NCBI GenBank assembly: GCA_039199225.1
Contig: JBCCSZ010000103.1
Span: 1 to 22,436 of the forward strand
Direction: 5' to 3'
From: JBCCSZ01 sp039199225
GTDB taxonomy: Bacteria; Bacteroidota; Bacteroidia; Chitinophagales; Saprospiraceae
DNA: 22,436 nt
Under the pieces are notes generated by a model that was given only the letters and a program-made list of their open reading frames with translations, searched no databases and was not told the origin of the DNA. The position numbers were made by a program, and so were the translations under genes. Numbering within the stretch: position 1 is the first letter of the stretch; each line of letters begins with the position of its first letter. Positions 7,743 through 15,881 of the stretch are shown piece by piece.

Positions 7743-9047
7743 TTAAATCACCTCTGCCACAACAAATATACTCCCCCCAATGTAGATCAAGTCGTCCGCC
7801 GAAGCAACTCCCTTGGCCGCCTCCAATGCCTCGGCAACAGAACCGTAGGCACTTCCACGGAGGCCCATCTCAGCAGCAATCTGTTGCAACTCAGCCGCCT
7901 GCCTCCCTCTGGGAATGTTGGCTTTTGCAAAATAGTAATGCGCATTCTTTGGAAAGAAAGACAATACCTTCGCAGCGTCCTTATCGTTGACCATACCGAA
8001 TACGATGTGCCATTGGCCAAAAGAACTTTGTTGGACCTCGGATAAGGTGAGCTGCAAACCAGCCTCATTGTGGGCGCTGTCGCAGAGGATGGTGGGTCGT
8101 TCACCGATGATTTGCCAACGTCCCACAAAATTGGAAAGTTGCTTGACCTCTTTGAATCCTTTTCTCAAATGAACATCTTCCAAGCACGTAAAGGGGGCTT
8201 GCTTTTTCAAACATTCGAAGGCTTGTAGACTGGTGATTAGGTTGCGCAATTGGTACGTACCTCCCAAACCGAGCTGTAAATCGCGAAGATGGAGCTGGCC
8301 ATCCAGCAGCACGTCAACCAAAGCAGCATTCCAACTGCTGCGAATGTTTTGAAGGGAAAATCGCTCGGTGGCAAAGTGGATGTCTGCCCCTTCGGCTCTG
8401 GCCTTGGTTTCGAAGACCGGCCGGGTATCCAGCTGATCCTCGCCGATGACCACTGGCACCCCCGCCTTGATGATACCTGCCTTTTCGCCGGCAATCTCGG
8501 GAATGGTATCGCCTAGAAACTGCTGATGATCCAAGCTGATATTGGTGATAATGCTCAACTCGGGCAGCAGGACATTGGTCGAGTCGAGTCGTCCGCCAAG
8601 GCCCGTTTCGATAACAGCGACATCCACCTTTTCGTGGGCAAAGTAATCAAAAGCCATGGCCACGGTAATCTCAAAAAAGGAGGGTTGTATGCGCTCAAAG
8701 TCGGATTGGTGCCGCTCGACAAAGTCAATGACGGCATCTTGCCGCATCAGTTGCCCATTGATCTTAATTCGTTCGCGAAAATCGGTGTAGTGAGGAGAAG
8801 TGTAGAGGCCGGTTTTGAAACCTGCTGCTTGTAGAACGGCCGACAATAGGTGGGCAGTCGATCCTTTGCCATTGGTGCCAGCAATGTGGATGCTTTTAAA
8901 CTTAGCCCCTGGATGGCCCAACAAAGCGCAAAGGCGGCGGATGTTGGTCAGGTCTTTTTTGAAGGCTGCACTGCCTTCCCGTTGAAACATCGGCAGTTGC
9001 GAAAAGAGGTAATCGATGGTCTGCTCGTAGGTCAATGTTGCATTCAT
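7743..9047 (-). CDS. folC: Bifunctional folylpolyglutamate synthase / dihydrofolate synthase
   Basis: This 434-residue Mur-ligase-type enzyme adds glutamate to dihydropteroate and to folates, using ATP. The P-loop GTNGKGS is at 57-63 and is followed by the family signature SPHYTDFRERIKING (84-98). The GLGGRLDSTNV loop, SLDHQQFLGDT and the C-terminal-domain DSAHNEAG motif are all present and in order. The length is normal. The ATG at 9047 places the conserved core at the usual distance from the N-terminus. The gene is downstream of exbB-exbD-exbD-tonB on the same strand, but a strong intrinsic terminator ends about 14 nt before its start codon. Its expression therefore depends on read-through or on a promoter overlapping the hairpin. 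Confidence 0.95.
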   Translation of the reverse strand: MNATLTYEQTIDYLFSQLPMFQREGSAAFKKDLTNIRRLCALLGHPGAKFKSIHIAGTNGKGSTAHLLSAVLQAAGFKTGLYTSPHYTDFRERIKINGQLMRQDAVIDFVERHQSDFERIQPSFFEITVAMAFDYFAHEKVDVAVIETGLGGRLDSTNVLLPELSIITNISLDHQQFLGDTIPEIAGEKAGIIKAGVPVVIGEDQLDTRPVFETKARAEGADIHFATERFSLQNIRSSWNAALVDVLLDGQLHLRDLQLGLGGTYQLRNLITSLQAFECLKKQAPFTCLEDVHLRKGFKEVKQLSNFVGRWQIIGERPTILCDSAHNEAGLQLTLSEVQQSSFGQWHIVFGMVNDKDAAKVLSFFPKNAHYYFAKANIPRGRQAAELQQIAAEMGLRGSAYGSVAEALEAAKGVASADDLIYIGGSIFVVAEVI

Positions 9048-9061
9048 GCTGCAAAGGAAGC

Positions 9062-9096
9062 AAAAAATATTGGGGCAAATGCATTCGCCCCAATAT
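9062..9096 (-). terminator. Intrinsic terminator after tonB, directly before folC
   Basis: On the plus strand ATATTGGGGC (9067-9076) and GCCCCAATAT (9087-9096) form a perfect 10-bp stem with a 10-nt loop. Read on the minus strand the stem is followed by a run of T (complement of 9062-9067). This is a classic rho-independent terminator for the exbB-exbD-exbD-tonB operon. Its T-run ends 14 nt before the folC start codon. Confidence 0.8.
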
Positions 9097-9158
9097 CATT
9101 TCTTATACTTTTAACAACATTTTCCAGGTTTACAGAAGTTGCAAATCGCAACTCAACT

Positions 9159-10109
9159 TTATTTGCGGAAGCGGAATTTGATCTTTACGGTTCCACATTG
9201 CTTATCCAAGCTGCTGGGCTCGAAGCGGTAACCTTGAGCGGCCTGCTTGGCCTTTTTGACCAAACCAGGGTCGTTGGTAGTAGAACCTCTCAGGGTTGTA
9301 TTGGCAGAAGTGACCTTCCCCTGGCTGTCCACACATATTTTCACCATCACATCGCCTGTCTTTTGGGTATTGTCCCGGATGCGCGGCTTGGAGACGACAT
9401 CTCGGCCACTCAATCCACCACCGACTTCGCCCGTTCCAGTGCTGATGCCCCTTAGGGCCTTGCCATCTGGGTCGCCGTCGGGGTCACCTGCATCGCCTGG
9501 CGTACCAGAATTACCTTGCGACTTACTTTTGCCAAACAAGTCGCCAATACCTTCCTTCAGCTTGGCAGCCTCGCGTTCTTTGGCCTCTCTGGCCTCGCGT
9601 GCTTTGCGTTCTTTTTCCTTTCTCTCCCGCTCCTTGCGCTCTTGCTCCTTCCGAATTTTCTCTTTTTGTTCCCGCTCCTTCCGTTCCTTTTCCTGGCGCT
9701 CTTTGCGTTCTTTTTCCTTTTGTTCCTTTTCTTTTTGGCGCTTCAGGGCCAGTTCTTTGGAGTTTTTATCCTCCAATACCTTTTTATTGTCTACGGGCTC
9801 GGGAGGCGTTGGTTCCTCCTCTACCTCTGGCTCTACCTCCTCGACAGGCTCCGGTGGTACGGGGTCGGGCTCAGGTTCTTCCTCCCTTTCGATGGGCGGT
9901 GCCTCGGCAGCAGAAGGTTCTTCCTCTCCCTGTCCGACATCAGGCGAATCCCCAAAGTTGACCAGCACACCCAGCTGACCAGGCGGTGGGTCGGGATATT
10001 TCAAGACCGATAAGAACAGGATCAATATCAATAACCCATGGCCAATCGCACTGGCGACCATGCCGATTTTTTTATTCTTCTCTTCCGATTTGCTCACCAT
10101 TGTTGACAT
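9159..10109 (-). CDS. tonB: TonB/TolA-like energy transducer with long charged helix
   Basis: This 316-residue periplasm-spanning protein has five visible parts. They are a cytoplasmic N-terminus, one transmembrane helix (about 16-37), an acidic Pro/Glu-rich stretch (57-106), a Lys/Glu/Arg-rich segment (about 108-187) that should form a long single helix, and a Gly/Asp-rich linker (189-245). A TonB-type C-terminal domain (about 246-316) completes it, with GDVMVKICVDSQGKV and a final strand VKIKFRFRK. Cys259 and Cys305 in that domain could form a disulfide. The charged helix is a TolA-like trait, while the C-terminus reads as TonB. With ExbB and ExbD it would couple proton flow to outer-membrane transporters, or in a Tol-like version to envelope constriction. 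It is the last gene of the operon. A second ATG at 10100 is possible. Confidence 0.85.
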   Translation of the reverse strand: MSTMVSKSEEKNKKIGMVASAIGHGLLILILFLSVLKYPDPPPGQLGVLVNFGDSPDVGQGEEEPSAAEAPPIEREEEPEPDPVPPEPVEEVEPEVEEEPTPPEPVDNKKVLEDKNSKELALKRQKEKEQKEKERKERQEKERKEREQKEKIRKEQERKERERKEKERKAREAREAKEREAAKLKEGIGDLFGKSKSQGNSGTPGDAGDPDGDPDGKALRGISTGTGEVGGGLSGRDVVSKPRIRDNTQKTGDVMVKICVDSQGKVTSANTTLRGSTTNDPGLVKKAKQAAQGYRFEPSSLDKQCGTVKIKFRFRK

Positions 10110-10218
10110 AGCGAAAGGGTTTGGTTATATGGAAAGAACGAAAAGGAATTGAAAGTGATTCTATTTCGGACTGGTTTTATTTTTCCTTAACAGTTTCTGG
10201 TATGACTTTACAGCGGAC

Positions 10219-10617
10219 TCAATCGGTCTCCGTAGCCAAGATGGCGTTGATCTTGTAGCGCATGGCAATGTCCATGACCGTCACAACATGCTCCACTGCC
10301 GCCCCTTTAGCAGGCGAAATGGTGATGTTGACATCCTTGCCATTCCGGGCGATCTTGCGAAGGGCAGACTCCAGGCTCTTGCTGCTCACACTTTTGCCGT
10401 CCAGCAAGAAAGAACCGTTGCGCGTGATGGTCACATCCGTGGGATTCTTCGTACTGGTGCTTTGGGTGGTGGAAGAACCTGGCAACTTCAAGTTGAGTGC
10501 GTTGGGTGCCACCAAGGTGGAGGTCAACATAAAAAAGATCAGCAACAGGAAAATGATGTCTGTCAAGGACGACATACTGAACTCTGCACTGGTTTTATTT
10601 CTCTTTTTTAATCCCAT
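10219..10617 (-). CDS. exbD: ExbD/TolR family biopolymer transport protein (second copy)
   Basis: This 132-residue protein has a basic cytoplasmic N-terminus, one transmembrane helix (about 20-40) and a periplasmic domain. The helix begins with SLTDIIFLLLIFF, which carries the membrane aspartate (Asp20) essential for proton use in the family. The first 32 residues are identical to the neighbouring ExbD, while the periplasmic domain differs: it has a Ser/Thr-rich stretch after the helix and the segment KNPTDVTITRNGSFLLDGK. It is 52 bp downstream of the first copy and 109 bp before tonB. ExbD acts as a dimer inside the ExbB pentamer, so two paralogues could form a heterodimer. Confidence 0.92.
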   Translation of the reverse strand: MGLKKRNKTSAEFSMSSLTDIIFLLLIFFMLTSTLVAPNALNLKLPGSSTTQSTSTKNPTDVTITRNGSFLLDGKSVSSKSLESALRKIARNGKDVNITISPAKGAAVEHVVTVMDIAMRYKINAILATETD

Positions 10618-10669
10618 AATTCATCGAATGATTGCCTCGCTTTGGCGAAGCAGATAATCAAAAGCGGAC

Positions 10670-11068
10670 TTATTCCTTGGCTTGTGTCAGCAAAATAACC
10701 CTTAATTTCAAGGCTTTAGCGACATTCATCACCTCAACAACCCTAGAAAAAGGAGTACCAACTTCTGCTGCCACGGAGATGGTCGCGTTGGCTTTATTTT
10801 CAGACTTTGCCACCTCGATGCGCAGCGCCCCTTTGAGGTTGGTCAGCGGCATTTTCTTACCATTCAGACTATATTTACCGTCTTTGCTAATGGAAACGGC
10901 AATATCCGTTGGCGCAATCGTCTTAGCGTCCGACTTGGGTAGTTCGTAAGGATCAATGCGGACGAAGTTTGCTGTAAGCATGAAAAAGATCAGCAGCAAA
11001 AAGATGATGTCTGTCAAAGAAGACATACTGAATTCCGCACTGGTTTTATTTCTCTTCTTTAGCCCCAT
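10670..11068 (-). CDS. exbD: ExbD/TolR family biopolymer transport protein (first copy)
   Basis: This is a 132-residue paralogue, the same length as its neighbour. The N-terminus and transmembrane helix are the same, with the proton-relay aspartate Asp20. The periplasmic domain is distinct, with RIDPYELPKSDAKTI after the helix, then the ISKDGKYSLNGK strand-turn and an alpha/beta region ending in LRVILLTQ. It follows exbB by 32 bp with no terminator, so co-transcription is very likely. ExbB-ExbD-ExbD arrangements are common in Bacteroidota. Confidence 0.92.
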   Translation of the reverse strand: MGLKKRNKTSAEFSMSSLTDIIFLLLIFFMLTANFVRIDPYELPKSDAKTIAPTDIAVSISKDGKYSLNGKKMPLTNLKGALRIEVAKSENKANATISVAAEVGTPFSRVVEVMNVAKALKLRVILLTQAKE

Positions 11069-11100
11069 ACTGTATTGGTATATGCTGGGTGATCAATAAA

Positions 11101-11784
11101 TCAAGAAGGCTCTTGCAGGAGGTCCATAAATTCTACGGTGGAGCGCTCCATTTCGTAAACCACCTTTTCGATGTTTGCTACCAGCAGGTTGTAACCAACA
11201 AAGGCGAAGATACCGATGGCCAGACCAAAGGCCGTTGTCAAAAGTGCCTGGTAAATACCACCTGCCAATACATCTGGCGTAACGTTTTGCTGGGTCGCCA
11301 TTTCATAAAAGGCCATGATCATACCCGTTACGGTACCGAAGAAACCAATCATGGGAGCAGCACCAGCGATACTGGCCAAACGAGAGAGGTTTTTCTCCAA
11401 TTTGAAAACTTCCAAGTTGCCGACATTCTCAATGGCCGCGTCAATGTCTCTGAGGGGCTTTCCAATGCGCAACAGTCCTTTTTCGACCATGCGGGCTACA
11501 GGTGTATCGGTATTGCGGCACAATGCCTTGGCCGCCTCGATATTGCCGGCAGATACGTTGGCGCGAATATTAGTAATGAACTGATTGTCAATGCGAGCAG
11601 CGCGGTTGATCGTCAGATAACGTTCGACAAAAATGTATAAGGCAATGAAAGACAAGATAAGCAGGATACTGACAATGGCGACCCCGAGGGTTCCTCCGGA
11701 GAGGATCAAATCCAATAGGGATTGTGTACCTTCTCCATCCGTTGTTTCTGGTGTTTGGAAAAGCAAAAGTGTGTTCCAGGACAT
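11101..11784 (-). CDS. exbB: ExbB/TolQ/MotA family proton channel protein
   Basis: This 227-residue inner-membrane protein has three helices at about 29-54, 137-161 and 178-203, the normal ExbB topology. The conserved block ASIAGAAPMIGFFGTVTGMI (138-157), with the small-residue and Thr-containing channel helix, is clear. The third helix contains ALLTTAFGLAIGI with the second conserved Thr pair. A cytoplasmic region rich in basic and helical sequence lies between helices 1 and 2. It is the first gene of the operon with two exbD genes and tonB, so it sets the stoichiometric core of the motor. No exact -7 element is visible upstream. Confidence 0.94.
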   Translation of the reverse strand: MSWNTLLLFQTPETTDGEGTQSLLDLILSGGTLGVAIVSILLILSFIALYIFVERYLTINRAARIDNQFITNIRANVSAGNIEAAKALCRNTDTPVARMVEKGLLRIGKPLRDIDAAIENVGNLEVFKLEKNLSRLASIAGAAPMIGFFGTVTGMIMAFYEMATQQNVTPDVLAGGIYQALLTTAFGLAIGIFAFVGYNLLVANIEKVVYEMERSTVEFMDLLQEPS

Positions 11785-12030
11785 ATAAAAATGGTTTTAG
11801 ATTTTTCAGTTTTGTTCAGTAAGTATGCCTATAAACGTTCTTAATGGGCGCAAATTATCAATTGGGAGACGAAATTTAAAGTTTTAGTGCAACAAATAAG
11901 AGTATATTAGCATATTTAATGGTAAGTGCTAAGAAAGCCTTAAACCCATCCACTTTTCATCCTTGGGTTACCGAACGCACATAGTTACAGACAATTCTAA
12001 ACACAAGTAGTATAACTACCTTATTTTTCG

Positions 12031-12038
12031 TAAGTTTG
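12031..12038 (+). promoter_or_regulatory. Perfect -7 element upstream of fadN
   Basis: TAAGTTTG matches the Bacteroidota -7 consensus TAnnTTTG exactly. It would place the transcription start near 12045 and give a leader of about 50 nt before the ATG. No good TTTG -33 box is seen at the usual spacing, so the promoter may need an activator. Confidence 0.5.
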
Positions 12039-12043
12039 TCCTC

Positions 12044-12057
12044 AGCGAAAATTCGCT
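12044..12057. repeat. Short inverted repeat in the fadN leader
   Basis: AGCGAA (12044-12049) and TTCGCT (12052-12057) are perfect inverted arms separated by two bases. The site starts just after the -7 element, roughly at the expected transcription start. That is a suitable position for a repressor such as a TetR-type fatty-acid regulator. Operator function is inference only. Confidence 0.3.
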
Positions 12058-12091
12058 AATTTTATTGTTCCACAAAAAACACACAATTCAC

Positions 12092-14548
12092 ATGATGAAT
12101 GTTTCAACCGATTCGGGTGCTGCTGTGGAAGCCACGCAACAAAGCAGCAGTGGCCATACAAGGCGCATCAAGAAGGCAGCTGTATTAGGCTCGGGTATCA
12201 TGGGATCGGGCATCGCCTGCCATTTTGCCAACATCGGGCTCGAGGTCGTTTTATTGGACATCGTTCCTTTCGACCTAAAAGAAGAAGAAAAAGACAATAA
12301 GAAGGCTAGAAATCGACTGGCCGATACAGCTCTAAAGGCCGCCACCAAGGCCAAGATCAATCCTTTATACGACAAGAACTTCGTCAAGCGAATTACAACG
12401 GGTAATTTTGACGACGACATGGAGATGATTGCCGATTGCGATTGGGTCATCGAAGTCGTCGTGGAACGCCTCGACATCAAAAAGCAGGTCTTCGAAAAGG
12501 TTGAAAAGTACCGCAAGCCGGGCGCACTCATTACGTCCAACACCTCTGGTATTCCCATTCATTTGATGTTGGAAGGACGCAGCGAAGATTTCAAAAAGAA
12601 TTTCTGTGGAACGCATTTCTTCAACCCACCGCGCTACATGCGCTTGCTGGAAATCATCCCGACCCCAGAGACGGACCCTGCCGTGACCAACTTCCTAATG
12701 GATTATGGTAGCAATATGCTCGGGAAGCAAACGGTTTTGGCCAAGGATACCCCTGCTTTCATCGCCAACCGGGTTGGTGTTTATGCCATGGCCAAAATTT
12801 ATCAATTGACCGAAGAGCTGGAATTGCGTATTGAGACTGTCGATAAATTGACCGGCCCTGCCATCGGACGTCCGAAAACAGGTACTTATCGCCTGGGCGA
12901 TCTGGTCGGCCACGATACTTCGGCCAAAGTCATCCAAGGCATCAAAGACAATTGTCCAGACGATGAACAGGCAGCTACTTTTGACATTCCAAAGTATATG
13001 ACCTTCCTGTTGGAGAATAAATTCTTCGGCAACAAATCGAAAAAAGGTTTCTACTTCAAAACGGGAGAGAAAAACGAAAAAGGCCGTCCAGTTATCCTCG
13101 GATTGGACCTCAAAACGCTGGAATATACACCTGCGGTAAAGCAAGATATTCCAAGCTTGGCTTCTGCCAAACAGATTGAATCTTTGAAAAAGCGGATTCA
13201 GATGTTCATGGAGGCCGATGACAAAGGCGCCGAGCTGATTCGCCGTTCTTTGCTGGGTCTTTTTGCCTATGTCTCCAATCGGATTCCCGAAATCTCAGAT
13301 AATGTGTACAGCATCGACGACGCCCTGCGGGCAGGTTTTGCCTGGGATGTCGGACCGTTTGAATACTGGGACATGGTGGGCGTCAAAGCCGGTGTCGAAA
13401 AGGCAGAAGCTCAAGGCGAGAAAGTAGCGGATTGGGTCAAGGAAATGGTAGCAGCAGGCCACGACAGCTTCTACAAGACAGAAGATGGCCAACGCAAATT
13501 TTACGATAAGGAAAGTAAGACCTACAAGACCATTCCTGGTACGGAGGGCTTCATCATCCTAGACAACCACCGCCAAAAAGAACCCATTTACAAAAACTCT
13601 GAGGTGGTCTTGCACGACATTGGAGATGGGGTACTTTGCTTGGAATTCACCAGCAAGATGAATGCAATGGGAGAAGGCATTCTCCGCGGCATCAATGAGA
13701 GTATCCGCATCGCAGAGGAAGGTTCCTGGAAGGGCTTGGTCATTGGTAACAACGCCAAAAACTTCACCGTTGGTGCCAACCTAATGATGATCGGTATGTT
13801 TGCATTCCAGCAAGAATGGGAAGAATTGAACATGGCCGTCAATCTATTCCAGCAGACTACGATGCGCTGTCGCTACTCTTCCATCCCGGTGGTTGCGGCC
13901 ACTCAAGGCTACGTTTTCGGCGGTGGTTGTGAGACCATTATGCATTGTGATGCAGCCATTTGTGCAGCTGAATCCTACATTGGGCTGGTAGAAGTCGGTG
14001 TCGGTTTGATTCCAGGTGGTAGCGGTACTAAGGAATTTGCCGTGCGCGCCTCCGATTCTTTCTTTGAGGGAGACGTCCAGATTCCGACGCTCATTGAGAA
14101 ATTCAAAACCATTGCAATGGCCTCCGTGGCGACTTCCGCACATGAAGGTTACAAACACGGCTACCTACTGCCACACAAAGACAGCGTCGTCAACAACACC
14201 AGCAATAATATCGCAGAAGCCAAGAAGAAGGTTTTAGAGTTGGCAGACAACTACGTCCAACCTATTCAACGTACAGATGTTACTGTATTGGGGCGCGGCG
14301 GTTTGGCAGCCCTCTATGCAGCGGCCAATGAACTCAAGCTCGGACGTTACGCATCGGAGCACGACATCAAGATTGCCCACAAGATTGCTTGGGTGCTTTG
14401 TGGTGGTGACCTGACGGGCGTACAGCAAGTATCAGAGCAATATCTATTGGATTTGGAGCGGGAAGCCTTCCTAAGTCTGGCCGGTGAGCAAAAGACGCTG
14501 GAGCGGGTTCAGCACATGCTGCAGACCAACAAACCTTTGAGAAATTAA
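12092..14548 (+). CDS. fadN: 3-hydroxyacyl-CoA dehydrogenase / enoyl-CoA hydratase fusion (FadN-type)
   Basis: The product is 818 residues from the ATG at 12092; 12095 is equally possible, and the in-frame TTG at 12065 is unlikely. The NAD-binding Rossmann motif GSGIMGSGIA is at 33-42. The dehydrogenase signature THFFNPPRYMRLLEIIP and the KDTPAFIANRVG start of the C-terminal dehydrogenase domain follow. A crotonase domain lies at about 505-700, with both catalytic glutamates present: Glu614 in GGGCE and Glu634 in GLVEVGVGL. The order dehydrogenase then hydratase is the reverse of E. coli FadB and matches Bacillus FadN. The enzyme catalyses the hydration and NAD-dependent oxidation steps of beta-oxidation. 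fadA follows 37 bp later, so the two form an operon. No acyl-CoA dehydrogenase gene is adjacent in this window. Confidence 0.93.
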   Translation: MMNVSTDSGAAVEATQQSSSGHTRRIKKAAVLGSGIMGSGIACHFANIGLEVVLLDIVPFDLKEEEKDNKKARNRLADTALKAATKAKINPLYDKNFVKRITTGNFDDDMEMIADCDWVIEVVVERLDIKKQVFEKVEKYRKPGALITSNTSGIPIHLMLEGRSEDFKKNFCGTHFFNPPRYMRLLEIIPTPETDPAVTNFLMDYGSNMLGKQTVLAKDTPAFIANRVGVYAMAKIYQLTEELELRIETVDKLTGPAIGRPKTGTYRLGDLVGHDTSAKVIQGIKDNCPDDEQAATFDIPKYMTFLLENKFFGNKSKKGFYFKTGEKNEKGRPVILGLDLKTLEYTPAVKQDIPSLASAKQIESLKKRIQMFMEADDKGAELIRRSLLGLFAYVSNRIPEISDNVYSIDDALRAGFAWDVGPFEYWDMVGVKAGVEKAEAQGEKVADWVKEMVAAGHDSFYKTEDGQRKFYDKESKTYKTIPGTEGFIILDNHRQKEPIYKNSEVVLHDIGDGVLCLEFTSKMNAMGEGILRGINESIRIAEEGSWKGLVIGNNAKNFTVGANLMMIGMFAFQQEWEELNMAVNLFQQTTMRCRYSSIPVVAATQGYVFGGGCETIMHCDAAICAAESYIGLVEVGVGLIPGGSGTKEFAVRASDSFFEGDVQIPTLIEKFKTIAMASVATSAHEGYKHGYLLPHKDSVVNNTSNNIAEAKKKVLELADNYVQPIQRTDVTVLGRGGLAALYAAANELKLGRYASEHDIKIAHKIAWVLCGGDLTGVQQVSEQYLLDLEREAFLSLAGEQKTLERVQHMLQTNKPLRN

Positions 14549-14585
14549 TTCTGGCGATGATTCGCTACTAATAGAACATTAAACA

Positions 14586-15758
14586 ATGGAAGCATATATC
14601 ATAAAAGCCTACCGTTCGGCTGTTGGCAAAGCCAAAAAGGGCGGATTTCGCAACTATCGCTCCGATGATTTGGCGGTAGATATTGTCTCACACCTTTTCA
14701 ATGAAATTCCTGAATTCGATCCAAAATTGGTAGACGATGTCATCGTCGGTTGTGCCAATCCGGAAGGTGAGCAGGGATTGCAGATCGGCCGGCAGATTTC
14801 ACTTCGCGCCCTCGGAAAAACGGTTCCAGGCATGACCGTCAACCGCTACTGCGCTTCTGGTTTGGAGACCATCTCCATCGCTGTGGCAAAGATTCGCGCA
14901 GGTATGGGCGAATGCTATGTGGCAGGCGGTACGGAGAGCATGAGCATGTTGCCGATGACTGGCTACAAGCTGGCTCCCTCTTACAAAGTTACCAGCACCA
15001 CGCCCAACTACGTTGCCAGCATGGGTGCAACTGCTGAGGCGGTCGCAGAGAAATTTGGCATCACGAGAGAGCAGTGCGATGAGTTTGCCTTTAATTCTCA
15101 TAAAAAGGCGGCCCAAGCAATTGACGATGGCAAGTTTGCAGACGAAATTGTTCCAGTGAAGGTCGAAGAGGTTTGGGTGGAAGACAATAAAAGAAAGAGC
15201 CGGGAGTACACCGTGAGTCAGGACGAAGGCGTACGCCGCAGCACCTCTATGGAGGCGTTGGCCAGATTGCGTCCGGCCTTCAAAATGAAGGGCATCGTCA
15301 CGGCGGGTAACTCTTCTCAGACATCGGATGGAGCAGCCTTTACCTTGGTGGTCAGCGAGCGTTTGGTCAAAGAGTTCAACCTCACGCCCATTGCCCGTTT
15401 GGTATCTTGCTCTGTGGCAGGTGTTGATCCCATCATCATGGGCATCGGTCCTTGCGAGGCCATTCCAAAGGCGCTGAAGCAAGCCAACCTCAAGTTGGAC
15501 GACATCGAGCAAATCGAGTTGAACGAAGCCTTCGCTGCCCAGTCTTTGGCTGTTATCCAAGAAGCTGGCCTCAACCCCGATATCATCAATGTCAACGGTG
15601 GTGCCATTGCTTTGGGTCACCCACTTGGATGCACCGGAGCCAAGCTTTCTACACAGTTATTTAACGAGATGCGCCGTAGAGGGCAAAAATACGGAATGGT
15701 CACTGCCTGTGTCGGTGGAGGCCAAGGTATTGCCGGTATTTATGAGTTGTTGAACTAA
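14586..15758 (+). CDS. fadA: Acetyl-CoA acyltransferase (3-ketoacyl-CoA thiolase)
   Basis: This 390-residue thiolase performs the final, chain-shortening step of beta-oxidation. The nucleophilic Cys89 lies in NRYCASGLET. The NEAFAAQ segment, His345 in GGAIALGHPLGC, and Cys375 in ACVGGGQG complete the catalytic set. The length matches FadA exactly (about 390). Its position right after fadN supports a degradative rather than biosynthetic role, although an acetoacetyl-CoA thiolase activity cannot be excluded from sequence alone. A strong hairpin terminator lies 29 bp after the stop codon. Confidence 0.95.
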   Translation: MEAYIIKAYRSAVGKAKKGGFRNYRSDDLAVDIVSHLFNEIPEFDPKLVDDVIVGCANPEGEQGLQIGRQISLRALGKTVPGMTVNRYCASGLETISIAVAKIRAGMGECYVAGGTESMSMLPMTGYKLAPSYKVTSTTPNYVASMGATAEAVAEKFGITREQCDEFAFNSHKKAAQAIDDGKFADEIVPVKVEEVWVEDNKRKSREYTVSQDEGVRRSTSMEALARLRPAFKMKGIVTAGNSSQTSDGAAFTLVVSERLVKEFNLTPIARLVSCSVAGVDPIIMGIGPCEAIPKALKQANLKLDDIEQIELNEAFAAQSLAVIQEAGLNPDIINVNGGAIALGHPLGCTGAKLSTQLFNEMRRRGQKYGMVTACVGGGQGIAGIYELLN

Positions 15759-15787
15759 CTCGATCAAATACGACGATAAAAAATTAA

Positions 15788-15841
15788 GACTTTACAGTTG
15801 CGAGACATAAATGTATTCAACAACTGTAAAGTCATTTTTTT
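15788..15841. terminator. Bidirectional intrinsic terminator between fadA and a convergent gene
   Basis: A perfect 13-bp inverted repeat is formed by GACTTTACAGTTG (15788-15800) and CAACTGTAAAGTC (15821-15833) with a 20-nt loop. A run of T follows at 15835-15841 for plus-strand transcripts. The A-rich left flank gives a T-rich run for minus-strand transcripts. It therefore serves both fadN-fadA and the T9SS cargo gene that ends at 15882. Confidence 0.82.
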
Positions 15842-15881
15842 GTCCGCGCGTCCGAAAAGGCATTGGGTAGATTTTCAATTC

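Larger units (their letters stand above)
11785..12091. other. Divergent regulatory region between exbB and fadN
   Basis: This 307-bp AT-rich region between two divergent operons contains no gene that I can support. The fadN side holds a perfect -7 element and a short inverted repeat, listed separately. On the exbB side there is only a near match, CAAATTAT on the plus strand around 11852, which does not fit TAnnTTTG exactly. Confidence 0.5.

Noticed and set aside
9247..9978. Plus-strand frame of 243 codons, Ser/Phe-rich
   Set aside because: It is the complement of the low-complexity Lys/Glu and Pro/Glu coding region of tonB; the composition is a by-product of that bias.
14799..15620. Minus-strand frame of 273 codons inside fadA
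   Set aside because: It is a shadow of a well-supported thiolase gene and has no recognisable motif.
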